Shown: one piece after another, positions 10,044 to 19,261 of the stretch
How the letters are laid out: each line of letters starts with the position of its first letter
Position numbering within the stretch: position 1 is the stretch's first letter
Assembly (NCBI RefSeq): GCF_003351045.1
Contig: NZ_QQZY01000002.1
Coordinates: forward strand, 370,001 to 434,000
Direction: 5' to 3'
Length of the DNA stretch: 64,000 bases
From: Gaiella occulta
GTDB lineage: Bacteria > Actinomycetota > Thermoleophilia > Gaiellales > Gaiellaceae
Notes under the pieces: model-generated
What the model saw: only the letters and a program-made list of their open reading frames with translations
Told to the model about the DNA's origin: nothing
The model's database searches: none
Program-made: the position numbers and the translations under genes

Positions 10044-10502
10044 TCAGTACACGAACGGGATGATGCGTGCGCGCACCCGCCGCGTGTAGCCGGCGTACTC
10101 CGGGTAGACCTCGGCGAGCAGCCGCTCCTCGACGCGGGCCTTGCCCGCCCACAGGAGCCCGAGCGCGCCCGTGAGCACGAGCGCCGCGACGCTGGCCGTG
10201 AACAGCGCGTAGCCGCCGAAGAAGAGCAGCCCGCCGAGGTAGATCGGGTGCCGCACGAGCCTGTACGGACCCCTCTCGACGAGACCAGCCGGGACGGGCC
10301 GCGGGAACGGTGTCAGGGAGCGGCCGAGCGTCCGCGCGGCCCAGACGGCGAACACGAGCCCGGCGAGCGCGAGCGACGCGCCCACGACCGCCGTCGCCGT
10401 GCGCGCGCCCTCGGGCCAGCGCGAGGGCACGAAGCCGAGCGCGACGACGAATCCCATCAGCACGAACTGGGCCACCACCCAGCCTTCGCCGCGCCCGCGC
10501 AC
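10044..10502 (-). CDS. isoprenylcysteine carboxyl methyltransferase-like membrane protein
   Basis: Integral membrane protein of about 152 residues of the ICMT/phospholipid methyltransferase fold. Several hydrophobic helices surround the conserved C-terminal signature GPYRLVRHPIYLGGL, where the RHP motif binds S-adenosylmethionine. It starts 2 bases after the serA stop if GTG 10502 is used; GTG 10478 is an alternative start. The position inside a serine/branched-chain operon gives no obvious substrate. Confidence 0.8.
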   Translation of the reverse strand: MRGRGEGWVVAQFVLMGFVVALGFVPSRWPEGARTATAVVGASLALAGLVFAVWAARTLGRSLTPFPRPVPAGLVERGPYRLVRHPIYLGGLLFFGGYALFTASVAALVLTGALGLLWAGKARVEERLLAEVYPEYAGYTRRVRARIIPFVY

Positions 10503-10504
10503 CG

Positions 10505-12079
10505 CTACCCGAGCTCGATGAAGCGCGCGTCGCCGAAGCCCACGTTGCGGAGCTCCTCGATCAGCGCATCGGAGGGAGGCTCGTCGACCGACAGCGCCAT
10601 GAGCGCCTGCGAGCCGTCGCGCGTCCGCGAGACGGCCATGTTCGCGATGTTGGCGCCGTTCTCGCCGAACATCGTGCCGACCCGTCCGATCACTCCCGGA
10701 ACGTCGTCGTAGCGGAAGAACACCATGTCGGAGGCGAGCTCGATGTCGATGCCGAATCCGTACGCGCTCGCGAGGAAGAGGCGCGGCTCGGGCCCGATCG
10801 TCGTCCCGGAGACCTCGACCTCGTCGCCGCCGCCGGCCGGGGTGACGCGCACCTCGACGAGGTTCGTGTAGTCGCGCGAGGCCCGCAACCGCTCCTCGGA
10901 GACCGCGATGCCGCGCTCGGCGGCGAGGAGCGGTGCGTTCACGTAGTTGACGGCCTGGTCGACCCGGCCCTGGAAGACGCCGTTCAACGCCGCCATCGTC
11001 AGCAGTCGCGTGTCGTAGTCGGACAGCGGCCCGTGGGCGGCGACGACGATCTTGCCGGGGCGGCCACCCGCGAGCTCGACCGCGAGGCGCCCGAGCTTGG
11101 AGGCGAGCGGGATGAACGGCCCCAGCACCTCCAGGTCGGCCTGGTCGACGACCGGGATGTTGACCGCGTTCGAGACGAGGCCGCCCTCCAGCGCGGCGGC
11201 GACCTGCTCCGCGATGATGACGCCTGCGCGGTCCTGCGCCTCGTCGGTCGAGGCGGCGAGATGCGGCGTCACCACGACCTCCTCGAGCTCGAGCAGCGGT
11301 CCCGTGTACGGCTCCCGCGAGAACACGTCCAGCGCGGCGCCCGCGAGCTTGCCGGAGCGGATCGCCTCGACGAGAGCGTCCTCGTCGACGAGCGCCCCGC
11401 GGGCCGCGTTGACGAGGCGTGCGCCGTCGCGCATCTTCGCGATCGACTCGCGGTTGATCATCCCGCGCGTCTCGTCGTTGAGCGGCGAGTGCAGCGTGAG
11501 GAAGTCGGCGGCCGCGAGCACGTCGTCGACCGTCGGCGCGTGCTCGACGCCGAGCTCGCGGAAGCGGTCGTCGGTCACGAACGGGTCGTAGGCGACGACC
11601 CGCATGCCGAGGCCGATCGCACGGCGGGCGACCTGCTGTCCGATGCGGCCGAAGCCGAGCACGCCGAGCGTCTTGCCGTCGAGCTCGACGCCGCTCCACG
11701 TCGAGCGCTCCCAGCGGCCCTGCTTCAGCGCGGCGTGCGCCTGGGGGATGTTGCGGGCGAGCGCGACGATGAGGCCGACCGTCTGCTCGGCGGCCGACAC
11801 GACGGTCGACTCCGGGGCGTTCGCGACGACGATGCCGCGGCGGGTTGCGGCCTCGACGTCGACGTTGTCGACACCGACGCCCGCCCGGCCGATCACCTTC
11901 AACCTCTCCGCCCTCTCGATCAGGTCCGCGCCGACCTTCGTCGCCGAGCGGATGACGATCCCGTCGTAGGCCGCGATGATCTCCTCGAGCGGCGACTCCG
12001 TGTCGACGTCGACGTCGAACTTCGACCGCAGCAGCTCGATCCCGGCGTCGGCGATCGGCTCGCGGACGAGGACGCGCAT
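10505..12079 (-). CDS. serA: D-3-phosphoglycerate dehydrogenase
   Basis: First enzyme of serine synthesis, oxidising 3-phosphoglycerate with NAD. It is the long type, 524 residues. The substrate-binding N-terminus is followed by the Rossmann motif LGVLGFGRIGQQVARRA, catalytic Arg in NAARGALVDE, and TPHLAAST with the catalytic His. The intervening ASB domain is residues 320-445, and a C-terminal ACT domain (DVPGVIGRVGTMFGENGANI) suggests serine feedback. It starts 2 bases after the stop of the class V aminotransferase, forming a serine-synthesis operon. Confidence 0.96.
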   Translation of the reverse strand: MRVLVREPIADAGIELLRSKFDVDVDTESPLEEIIAAYDGIVIRSATKVGADLIERAERLKVIGRAGVGVDNVDVEAATRRGIVVANAPESTVVSAAEQTVGLIVALARNIPQAHAALKQGRWERSTWSGVELDGKTLGVLGFGRIGQQVARRAIGLGMRVVAYDPFVTDDRFRELGVEHAPTVDDVLAAADFLTLHSPLNDETRGMINRESIAKMRDGARLVNAARGALVDEDALVEAIRSGKLAGAALDVFSREPYTGPLLELEEVVVTPHLAASTDEAQDRAGVIIAEQVAAALEGGLVSNAVNIPVVDQADLEVLGPFIPLASKLGRLAVELAGGRPGKIVVAAHGPLSDYDTRLLTMAALNGVFQGRVDQAVNYVNAPLLAAERGIAVSEERLRASRDYTNLVEVRVTPAGGGDEVEVSGTTIGPEPRLFLASAYGFGIDIELASDMVFFRYDDVPGVIGRVGTMFGENGANIANMAVSRTRDGSQALMALSVDEPPSDALIEELRNVGFGDARFIELG

Positions 12080-12081
12080 GG

Positions 12082-13233
12082 TCAGACGGCGACGGTGGAC
12101 GCGTACGCCTCGAGCGCGGCCGCCACCGCAGCTCCGCGCTCGACCGAAGCTCCCATCTCGGCGAGCTGCAGCTCGATCGCGCCGAGCGCCGTGGTGATGT
12201 CGAACACGTCGACGTAGCCGATGTGGCCGATGCGGAAGAGCCGGTCGACCACGTCCCCGTGCCCGCCGGCGATCGTGACGCCGTGGCGGTCGCGCAGCGC
12301 GAGGCGCAGCTCGACGGCGTCGATGCCCTCGGGCGTGAGGATGCCCGTGAGCACGGCGGCGCTGTCGTCGTCCGGCGAGTAGAGCTCGAGCCCCATCGCC
12401 CTGGCGCCGGCGCGGCAGGCGCGGCCGAGGGCGACGTGGCGTGCGAAGACGGCGGGGAGACCCTCGGCGAGGATCTGCTCGAGCGCCGTGTTGAGCGCGA
12501 CGATCGTCGACGTCGCGGGCGTGAACGGCGTCTCGTTCCTCTCCTGGTTCGCGCGCGCGCGCGTCCAGTCCCAGTAGAAGCGCGGCAGCGTGGCCTGCTC
12601 GACCTTCGCCCACGCCCGCTCGGAAACCGACGCGAACGCGAGCCCGGGCGGGGTCATCAGCGCCTTCTGCGAGCCGGTGACGACGACGTCGACGCCCCAC
12701 GCATCCGTCTCGAGCGGCACCGCGCCGAGGCTCGAGATGGCGTCCACGACCGAGATCGCGCCGGCATCGTCGCAGGCGGCGACGAGCCGCTCGACGTCGG
12801 ACACGACGCCCGTGGACGTCTCGGAGTGCACGAGCAGCGCCACCAGCGCGCCGCTCGCGGCGAGCGCACGGCGGACGTCGTCGGGGCGCGGTGCCTCGCC
12901 CCAGGCGTACGTGAGCTCGACGACGTCGCAGCCGAAGGCGGCCGCCATCTTCTGCCAGCGGGTGCCGAAGTTGCCGTGCGAGACGGCGAGCACCTTCTCG
13001 CCGGGAGAGAGCAGGTTGACCACGGCGGACTCGAACGCGCCGGTGCCGGAGGCGCTGAACACGAGCACCTCGTTCTCCGTGCGGAACACCTGCCGCAAGC
13101 GGGCGCGCGTCTCCGCGAACACCGCCTTGAAGTCGGGCGAGCGGTGGTGCAGGACGGGCTCGCCCAGCGCCGCGAGCACCTCGGGCGGCACAGGTGTGGG
13201 GCCGGGCGTGAGAAGGTAGCGCTTCCGGGGCAT
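12082..13233 (-). CDS. class V aminotransferase, probable phosphoserine or alanine-glyoxylate type
   Basis: PLP enzyme of 383 residues. It starts YLLTPGPTPVPPEVLAAL, with HHRSPDFKAVF, SASGTGAFESAV, VVDAISSLGAVPLE and the PLP lysine in VTGSQKALMTPPGL. These features fit the serine-pyruvate/alanine-glyoxylate group. Position directly before serA suggests it acts as the phosphoserine aminotransferase of the pathway, as similar enzymes do in some archaea; this is inference. A leaderless start is supported by TAGGCT (minus, 13243-13248), 9 bases before the ATG. Confidence 0.88.
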   Translation of the reverse strand: MPRKRYLLTPGPTPVPPEVLAALGEPVLHHRSPDFKAVFAETRARLRQVFRTENEVLVFSASGTGAFESAVVNLLSPGEKVLAVSHGNFGTRWQKMAAAFGCDVVELTYAWGEAPRPDDVRRALAASGALVALLVHSETSTGVVSDVERLVAACDDAGAISVVDAISSLGAVPLETDAWGVDVVVTGSQKALMTPPGLAFASVSERAWAKVEQATLPRFYWDWTRARANQERNETPFTPATSTIVALNTALEQILAEGLPAVFARHVALGRACRAGARAMGLELYSPDDDSAAVLTGILTPEGIDAVELRLALRDRHGVTIAGGHGDVVDRLFRIGHIGYVDVFDITTALGAIELQLAEMGASVERGAAVAAALEAYASTVAV

Positions 13234-13349
13234 CTGGACGAGAGCCTAGCGAGCCGGGGGCGAGCGACCCGCCGCATCCGTCCGCCGGCACGGACGGGCG
13301 CGGGCGGCAGAAGGCTTCGCGGCGCGGGAGCCCAGTACGCTCCCGTGCG

Positions 13350-14018
13350 ATGGATGCGCTCCTCGCCTTCGCCGCGACGCTCGTGTCGCTGCGCCTCAGC
13401 GCCGACCTGCTGCGCCGCTACCGCGCGCGGCGGGCGCCCGAGCACGCCGCCTGGGCCGCGTCGCTCGCCGCGTTCGCGCTCGGCTCGGGCGCGCTCGCCT
13501 GGGCTGCCGCGGCAGGGTGGGACGATCGCGCCTTTCGCGCCTACTACCTGTTCGGCGGCCTGCTCACTGCGGCGCTGCTCGGCGCCGGCTCGCTGCTGCG
13601 GGCCGGGGTGCGCTGGGCCGGCCCCGCGGCGCTCGTCTACACCGGCATCGCCGTCGGCGTGGCGATCGCGATGCCGCTGGCGGCTCCGGTCGGCGGCGGC
13701 TCGATCCCCGACGCGCAGGCGCATCTCGACCTCTTTCCGGCCAGGATGCTGGCGATCGCCGGCAACTCGGCCGGCACGCTCGCCGCGGTCGCGGTGGCCG
13801 CCGCGGGGCTGCGGCGGCGGCCGCTCGGGAACGGGCTCGTGCTCGCCGGGCTCGCGGTCGCGGCACTCGGGAGCGCGCTCGCGGGGCTCGGGGAGGCCGA
13901 GTCGGCGCTCTTCTCGGCCGCCGCGGCGGTGCTCCTGTATGTGGGATTCGTGCTCCCTACGCGTCCCGCATCGACGCCGGCGGGCGGCTCCGACGGGCGC
14001 GCCGCCGCCGCTCCCTGA
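13350..14018 (+). CDS. conserved membrane protein of unknown function
   Basis: Protein of 222 residues with about seven hydrophobic helices and no recognised catalytic motif. The N-terminus MDALLAFAATLVSLRLSADLL leads into repeated Ala/Leu/Gly helices. Only the loop around VGGGSIPDAQAHLDLFPARM is polar. TACGCT (13336-13341) lies 8 bases before the ATG. It diverges from the serine operon, and its 3' end overlaps the convergent small membrane protein at 13957-14127. I do not recognise the family. Confidence 0.75.
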   Translation: MDALLAFAATLVSLRLSADLLRRYRARRAPEHAAWAASLAAFALGSGALAWAAAAGWDDRAFRAYYLFGGLLTAALLGAGSLLRAGVRWAGPAALVYTGIAVGVAIAMPLAAPVGGGSIPDAQAHLDLFPARMLAIAGNSAGTLAAVAVAAAGLRRRPLGNGLVLAGLAVAALGSALAGLGEAESALFSAAAAVLLYVGFVLPTRPASTPAGGSDGRAAAAP

Positions 14019-14127
14019 GCCAGACGACGGCGAGCGCCACCGCGACGACGAGCGCGATCGAAGTCTCGGCGAGGAGGCCCGCCGTGCCGCCGTGGCCGAC
14101 GACGTCTAGCCTCGCGACAGCAGCCAC
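13957..14127 (-). CDS. small single-span membrane protein
   Basis: Possible 56-residue protein starting at GTG 14127, inside the last codons of the upstream membrane protein gene. It has one membrane helix (SIALVVAVALAVVWL) followed by a highly basic tail (RERRRRARRS). A tail of this kind fits an inside-positive topology. The overlap with the upstream gene suggests coupling, but its 3' part overlaps the convergent gene at 13350-14018. It could be spurious. Confidence 0.45.
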   Translation of the reverse strand: MAAVARLDVVGHGGTAGLLAETSIALVVAVALAVVWLRERRRRARRSRPPASMRDA

Positions 14128-15482
14128 AGGCCGGCGACCGTGTAGAGCACCATCAGCGCGAGCATCGCGTACTGGCTGCGCAGCGCGTCCGTGCGCGCCG
14201 CGAAGATCGCGACCGCGCGATCGTGGGCGACCGCGAGCCCCGCGACGTGCCCGAGCACGAGCGCGGCCGCCTGCACGTACCAGATCGTGTTCGGCGTCAG
14301 CGCCGCGAGGTTCGGAGCCACGTCCGCCGTCCCCAGCAGGTCCCATCCCTTGCCGAGCGGGTCGGAGAGCAAGGGGGCGAGGAACTGCCCTTGCAAGACG
14401 AAGAGGGAGAAGTAGTGGGCGACCTCGTAGACGAAGGCGATCGGCACGAGCGAGAGCGTGAACTCGTGCGCGAGCGTGCGCGGCGCGTTCACGGTCCAGC
14501 GGGCGAGCGCGCAGGCGCCGAGATAGGCGAGCCCGACGATCGCGACCGCACCGAGGAGCCCGGCGAGGTTGAGGCCGGTGGCGACGATCTCGCCGAGCCC
14601 GGGCCGATCGACGACGTAAGGGGCCTCGACGCGGGCGAGCAGGTCCTGCCAGGTCGTCGTACGGCTGAAGCCGTCGAAGCCCACGGTGCCGAGCGCGACG
14701 GCGATGAACGGCACCGAGCCCGCCAGAGACTCGCTGCCGCCGAGACCGGCGAGCGGCGGCCGCAGGGAGAGCCTCCCGTCCCGCGCGGCGAGCGGCGACA
14801 TCCGCGCGAGGTAGGCGAAGAGGATCGCGAACCCCTCCCCGCGTCCGCTCCACGTCTCGCGCCCGAACGCGGCCATGCCGAAGAGCGTGATGTACGTGTA
14901 GAGGGCGATCGCGAAGGCGAGCGCGCGCGGGCCAGACGGATCCGCGTAGGCGAGCTCGAGCGCGGCGAACGCGAACAGCGCCGCCGCGCCGGGCAGACGC
15001 CCGTAGCGTTCGGGATAGACGGCCAGCGGGCGGGCCTCGCGCCCGCTGCGCTCCCACGCCCACACGAACGCGTCCGCCAGCGCGCGCCACGGGCTGAAGG
15101 CGCGCCACACGTTCCCGAACAGGATCGAGAGAACCGGCATCCCGAGCCAGAACGCCACGTAGACCCACGTCGGCGCGAGGTTCTCGAGCGGATCCGTGCT
15201 GCCGAGGAGGGCGGCAGCGAAGACGAGCGCGAAGAGCGCCGCCGACGCCGCCTGCGCAACGACCCGCCCGGGCCCGAGCACGAGCCGCGAGAGGCGCCGC
15301 GGCAACGCGAGGCCGCCCGCGCGCCGGGCGAGCTGCGGCTCCCGCCAGAGCACGCCCAGCGCGACGAACGACGCGACGAGCACCGCCGCGCCGCCCCAGT
15401 AGAACAACCACCGCGGTACCGGGAGATCCTGGACGCCCCCGATCCCGTGCGCGAGCAGACGCGCGGACGGCACGAGGCTCAC
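14106..15482 (-). CDS. multi-span membrane protein, fenitrothion hydrolase-like by family resemblance
   Basis: Integral membrane protein of 458 residues with roughly ten helices, coupled by a 4-base GTGA overlap to the cupredoxin-like gene upstream. The polar loop FGNVWRAFSPWRALADAFVW and the segment GTVGFDGFSRTTTWQDLL are distinctive. From memory, similar proteins in actinobacterial genomes carry the name fenitrothion hydrolase, but no hydrolase motif is visible and the name may mislead. Pairing with a cupredoxin-like secreted protein suggests a copper or redox role; this is inference only. Confidence 0.6.
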   Translation of the reverse strand: MSLVPSARLLAHGIGGVQDLPVPRWLFYWGGAAVLVASFVALGVLWREPQLARRAGGLALPRRLSRLVLGPGRVVAQAASAALFALVFAAALLGSTDPLENLAPTWVYVAFWLGMPVLSILFGNVWRAFSPWRALADAFVWAWERSGREARPLAVYPERYGRLPGAAALFAFAALELAYADPSGPRALAFAIALYTYITLFGMAAFGRETWSGRGEGFAILFAYLARMSPLAARDGRLSLRPPLAGLGGSESLAGSVPFIAVALGTVGFDGFSRTTTWQDLLARVEAPYVVDRPGLGEIVATGLNLAGLLGAVAIVGLAYLGACALARWTVNAPRTLAHEFTLSLVPIAFVYEVAHYFSLFVLQGQFLAPLLSDPLGKGWDLLGTADVAPNLAALTPNTIWYVQAAALVLGHVAGLAVAHDRAVAIFAARTDALRSQYAMLALMVLYTVAGLWLLSRG

Positions 15483-15823
15483 GGTCTCACCGTGAGCCGG
15501 GCGAGCAGCGCGTCGGGCCGGTGCATCTCCAGCTCGAAGCGCCCGACCAGCCGCGCCCTGAACTGGATCACCGCCGGCTTGCCCTTCCGCAGCGGACGCT
15601 CGATGTCGTAGCCGTGGAGATGCACTTCCCGGCCGGCGTTCGAGGTGACGACGATGCGCACGAGCGTGCCCTTCCTGACGGTGGGGCGCCCGATGCCGCC
15701 GGCGGGGCGACCGTTCTCGACCCTGATCGGGATCACGACGGGCTTGACCGCCGAGGGTGCGGCGGCGGCCGCGAGCGGCGCGGCTACGGCCGCGACGACG
15801 AATGCGCACGCGAGTCGCTTCAT
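15479..15823 (-). CDS. secreted cupredoxin-like protein
   Basis: Protein of 114 residues with a clear signal peptide (MKRLACAFVVAAVAAPLAAA). The mature domain has cupredoxin-type strands: GTLVRIVVTSNAGREVHLHGYD and GRFELEMHR. Histidines and a methionine could bind copper, but the usual cysteine ligand of blue copper sites is absent, since the only Cys is in the signal peptide. A good Shine-Dalgarno (GGAGG) precedes the ATG at 15823. It overlaps the downstream membrane protein gene by 4 bases. Confidence 0.72.
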   Translation of the reverse strand: MKRLACAFVVAAVAAPLAAAAAPSAVKPVVIPIRVENGRPAGGIGRPTVRKGTLVRIVVTSNAGREVHLHGYDIERPLRKGKPAVIQFRARLVGRFELEMHRPDALLARLTVRP

Positions 15824-15880
15824 TGCAAATCCTCCAATATGCTCGTGTTTCCGCCGGCAGGCGGCGGCGTCGGCGTGGAG

Positions 15881-16402
15881 CTACCGGAGCATGGAGGGGG
15901 GCCCGCGGGCGGGGACGTTGCCGCGCGGAGCGTGGTCGGCGACGAGCGCGGGGCGCTCGAGCCAGGCGAGCGGGAGCAGCGCGAGCGCAGGCGGGAGCCG
16001 CCGCGGCTGCCTGCGAAGCCCCGTGAGGAGCCGGCGCGCGAGCAGCCAGAGGAGGACGGCGAGCGGAGCCTGCAACCCGAGGCCGAGCAGGAAGGTGGGC
16101 GTTGAGAGCAGGAACGGGAGGTCGCCCGTGTGGGCGATCCGCTCGACGTGCTCCTGCACGGCAAACGCCGTCGCGCCGAAGAGGGCGATCGGCAGCGGCG
16201 AGAACCGCTGCCTGCGACCCTCGGCGGCGGCGCCGAGCAGCGCCAGCAGCGCGACGACGGCGACGATCTGCGGCGCGTGCGCGAGGTAGTCGTGGCCGGA
16301 GCCGAGCGAGGCTCCCGTCAGCGCGTAGGCCGCTGCATGGCCGGCGAGCACGCCTACCGCCGCGAGCGGGACGATCAGGGCCCAGGCGAGACCACGGCGC
16401 AC
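15881..16402 (-). CDS. conserved membrane protein of unknown function
   Basis: Protein of 173 residues with about four membrane helices and polar histidines in the second and third (GSGHDYLAHAPQIVAV and FAVQEHVERIAHTGDLPF). The histidine-rich helix HVERIAH could bind metal, fitting its place directly upstream of the cupredoxin-like gene. The GTG at 16402 is preceded 6 bases upstream by TACACT (minus, 16409-16414), so it probably heads the transcript of this three- or four-gene cluster. The family is not recognised. Confidence 0.7.
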   Translation of the reverse strand: MRRGLAWALIVPLAAVGVLAGHAAAYALTGASLGSGHDYLAHAPQIVAVVALLALLGAAAEGRRQRFSPLPIALFGATAFAVQEHVERIAHTGDLPFLLSTPTFLLGLGLQAPLAVLLWLLARRLLTGLRRQPRRLPPALALLPLAWLERPALVADHAPRGNVPARGPPSMLR

Positions 16403-16436
16403 GCTTCCAGTGTACGAGACCGCGCTGCGCGGGTGG

Positions 16437-17846
16437 TCAGGCGAGCAGCTTCGCGCGCACGAGATCGGAGACGACGCGGGGGTTGGCGCTGCCGCCGGTC
16501 TCCTTCATCACCTGGCCGACGAAGAAGCCGAGCAGGCCCTCCTTGCCGCCCCTGAACGCCGCCACCTGGCCCGGGTTCGCGGCGAGGACTGCGTCGATCA
16601 GCGGGTCGAGCTCCGACGCGTCGCTGACCGCCTCCCGGGCGAGGTACGGCGCCGCCGCGAAGCCGGCGTCGCCCGCCCGGGCGATCGCCTCGTCGAAGGC
16701 CTGGCGCGGGATGCGATCGCGTGCCGCGACGAGCTTCGCCAGCTCGGCGGCGTCGACGGCTCCCGGGTCGACGCCGGCGCCGACGAGGTTGTTCGCGATC
16801 ACGTTCGCCGCGGCAAGACGATCGGCTCCGGCGGCCACGGTCGCCTCCCAGAGCCGGTCGAGCCCCCCGGTCACGAGCACCGCGGCGCGCTCGAGCTCGA
16901 GCGCGCGCGCGAGGCGCACGATGCGCGCGGCCGGCGGCTCCGGCAGCTCGGCGCGCAGGCGCTCGATCATCTCGGCGGGAGGCTCGACGGGAACGAGGTC
17001 GGGCTCGGGGAAGTAGCGGTAGTCGTCGGCCTCCTCCTTCGCGCGGCGCGGCGTCAGCCGCCCCGAGCCGGCGTCGAAGTCGAAGGTCTCCTGGCGCACC
17101 TCGCCGCCCGACTCCCAGACCTCGATCTGGCGCGCCGCCTCGGCTTCGATGCCGCGCGCGATGTAGCTGAACGAGTTGAGGTTCTTGATCTCGCAGCGCG
17201 TGCGCATCTCGTCCGACCCCCGCGGGCGGACCGAGACATTGGCGTCGACGCGCAGCGTGCCCTTCTCCATCTCCGCGTCGGAGATGCCGAGCTCGACGAC
17301 CGTCTGGCGCAGCAGCTGCAGGAACCGCTTCGCCTCCTCGGCCGAGCGGATGTCGGGCGCGGTCACGATCTCGACGAGCGGCGTGCCGCCGCGGTTGTAG
17401 TCGACGAGCGAGTAGTCGGCGCCGCCGATGCGCCCCGAGTGGCCGCCGACGTGCACCGTCTTCGCGGCGTCCTCCTCCAGGTGCGCCCGCACGATGCCGA
17501 CAGCGAGCTCGCCCTCCGGCATCGGTACTAGCATCCTGCCATCCGTGCAAGAAGGCATATCGTACTGGGAGATCTGATAGCCCTTGGGCAGATCGGGGTA
17601 GAAGTAGTTCTTGCGCGCGAACACGGCCCGCGGCGCGATCGCGCAGCCGAGCGCGAGGCCGAGCTTGATCGTCCACTCGACCGCCGTGCGGTTCATCACC
17701 GGCAGCGCGCCCGGGAATCCCAGGCAGACGGGGCAGGTCTGGGTGTTCTCGCCCGCGCCGAAGCCGGCCGGGCAGCGGCAGAACATCTTCGTCCTCGTCT
17801 TCAGCTGTACGTGGATCTCCAGCCCGACGACGGTCTCCCAGCTCAT
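16437..17846 (-). CDS. gatB: aspartyl/glutamyl-tRNA amidotransferase subunit B
   Basis: Subunit B of the GatCAB complex, which phosphorylates the misacylated Glu-tRNA-Gln or Asp-tRNA-Asn before amidation. 469 residues: VGLEIHVQL at the start, zinc ligands in FCRCPAGFGAGENTQTCPVC, PKGYQISQYDMP, VDYNRGGTPLVEIV, CEIKNLNSF and the C-terminal YqeY-like tail. The ATG at 17846 overlaps the gatA stop by 4 bases. The organism therefore uses the indirect amidation pathway. Confidence 0.97.
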   Translation of the reverse strand: MSWETVVGLEIHVQLKTRTKMFCRCPAGFGAGENTQTCPVCLGFPGALPVMNRTAVEWTIKLGLALGCAIAPRAVFARKNYFYPDLPKGYQISQYDMPSCTDGRMLVPMPEGELAVGIVRAHLEEDAAKTVHVGGHSGRIGGADYSLVDYNRGGTPLVEIVTAPDIRSAEEAKRFLQLLRQTVVELGISDAEMEKGTLRVDANVSVRPRGSDEMRTRCEIKNLNSFSYIARGIEAEAARQIEVWESGGEVRQETFDFDAGSGRLTPRRAKEEADDYRYFPEPDLVPVEPPAEMIERLRAELPEPPAARIVRLARALELERAAVLVTGGLDRLWEATVAAGADRLAAANVIANNLVGAGVDPGAVDAAELAKLVAARDRIPRQAFDEAIARAGDAGFAAAPYLAREAVSDASELDPLIDAVLAANPGQVAAFRGGKEGLLGFFVGQVMKETGGSANPRVVSDLVRAKLLA

Positions 17847-19261
17847 GTGCGGAGCCTCGCCGGGACGGTGTCGAAGCCGAGCGCCCGCTCGAGCGCGTGG
17901 CCGGTGCGGAAGAGCGTGTTCTCGCCGAACTGGCGGCCGATCAGCTGCAGGCCGACGGGCAGCCCCTGGGAGAGGCCCGACGGCACGTTGAGCCCCGGCA
18001 GCCCCGCCAGGCAGGACGGGATCGTGAGCAGGTCGCAGGCGTACATCGCAAGCGGGTCGGATGCCTTGTCGCCGAGCGGGAACGCCACCGTCGGCGAGGT
18101 CGGGGTGGCGAGCACGTGGAAGCGCTCGAGCGCATCGCGGTGCTCGCGGATGAGCAGCGTGCGCACCTTCTGCGCTTGTCCGTAGAAGGCGTCGTAGTAG
18201 CCCGCCGAGAGCGCGTAGGTGCCGAGCATGATGCGGCGCTTCGGCTCGTCGCCGAAGCCCTCGTCGCGCGTGCGCTCGACCATCTCGCGGTAGGTCGCCG
18301 CCTCCACGCGCGGCCCGTAGCGGACGCCGTCGTAGCGCGCGAGGTTCGACGACGCCTCGGCCGGGGCGATCAGGTAGTAGCAGGCCATCCCGTAGGCGAA
18401 CGAGAGCGGCAGGTCGCACTCGCCGACCTCGGCGCCGAGACCGCGGGCGAGATCGACGGCGGCCTCGAACGAGGCGCGCACGCCGTGCTCGATGCCCGCA
18501 AGCTCCCACACCTGCTTCGGGATGCCGATGCGCAGGCCGTCGAGACGCTCGTCCTCGGGGAGCCGCACGGGCTCGGGCAGCTGGACGGTGGTGGAGTCGT
18601 TCGCATCGCGTCCGGCGATGATCGAGTAGAGCAGCGCGACGTCGCGCACCGTCTTCGCCACCGGCCCGATCTGGTCGAGGCTGGAGGCGAACGCGACGAT
18701 CCCGAAGCGCGACACGGTGCCGTAGGTGGGCCGCAGGCCGACGTTGCCGCACAGCGCCGACGGCTGCTTGATCGAGCCGCCCGTGTCGGAGCCGAGGCCC
18801 CACGGGGCGAGGCCCGCCGAGACGGCGGCCGCGGTGCCGCCGCCGGAGCCGCCCGGCACGCGCGCGGGGTCCCACGGGTTGTGCGACGGCCCGTAGGCGG
18901 AGTTCTCGGTCGACGAGCCCATGGCGAACTCGTCGGTGTTCGTCTTGCCGATCACCGGCATCCCGGCCGCCCGGCAGCGGGCGGCCACCGTCGCGTCGAA
19001 CACCGGCACGTAGCCGGCGAGGATCCTCGAGCCGGCGGTCGTCTCAACGCCCTTCGTCGAGATCACGTCCTTGAGCGCTATCGGCACTCCGCCGCCCTCG
19101 CCATCCTCGCCGTCCTCGACGAGGCGCAGGTAGGCGTGGATCTCGCCGTCGCGCGCGGCGGCGGCCTCGAGGTAGGCGCGGTGCAGCTCGGCCGAGGAGA
19201 CCTCCCTGCGCTCGAGCATGCCGAGCGCCTGCTCGGCCGTGAGGCGCAGCGTGTCGATCAC
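17843..19261 (-). CDS. gatA: aspartyl/glutamyl-tRNA amidotransferase subunit A
   Basis: Amidase-signature subunit, 472 residues, which generates ammonia from glutamine for GatB. The Ser-cisSer-Lys triad is visible: Lys in PIALKDVI, the serines in SSTENSAYGPSHNPW and SDTGGSIKQP, and the glycine-rich VPGGSGGGTAAAV. It starts at GTG 19261 overlapping the gatC stop by 4 bases and ends overlapping the gatB start by 4, so all three genes are coupled. Confidence 0.97.
   Translation of the reverse strand: MIDTLRLTAEQALGMLERREVSSAELHRAYLEAAAARDGEIHAYLRLVEDGEDGEGGGVPIALKDVISTKGVETTAGSRILAGYVPVFDATVAARCRAAGMPVIGKTNTDEFAMGSSTENSAYGPSHNPWDPARVPGGSGGGTAAAVSAGLAPWGLGSDTGGSIKQPSALCGNVGLRPTYGTVSRFGIVAFASSLDQIGPVAKTVRDVALLYSIIAGRDANDSTTVQLPEPVRLPEDERLDGLRIGIPKQVWELAGIEHGVRASFEAAVDLARGLGAEVGECDLPLSFAYGMACYYLIAPAEASSNLARYDGVRYGPRVEAATYREMVERTRDEGFGDEPKRRIMLGTYALSAGYYDAFYGQAQKVRTLLIREHRDALERFHVLATPTSPTVAFPLGDKASDPLAMYACDLLTIPSCLAGLPGLNVPSGLSQGLPVGLQLIGRQFGENTLFRTGHALERALGFDTVPARLRT

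Noticed and set aside
13957-15411. A long minus-strand frame parallel to the multi-span membrane protein
   Set aside because: It is in a different frame and Arg-rich; only its last 56 codons, beyond the membrane gene, look like a possible small protein.
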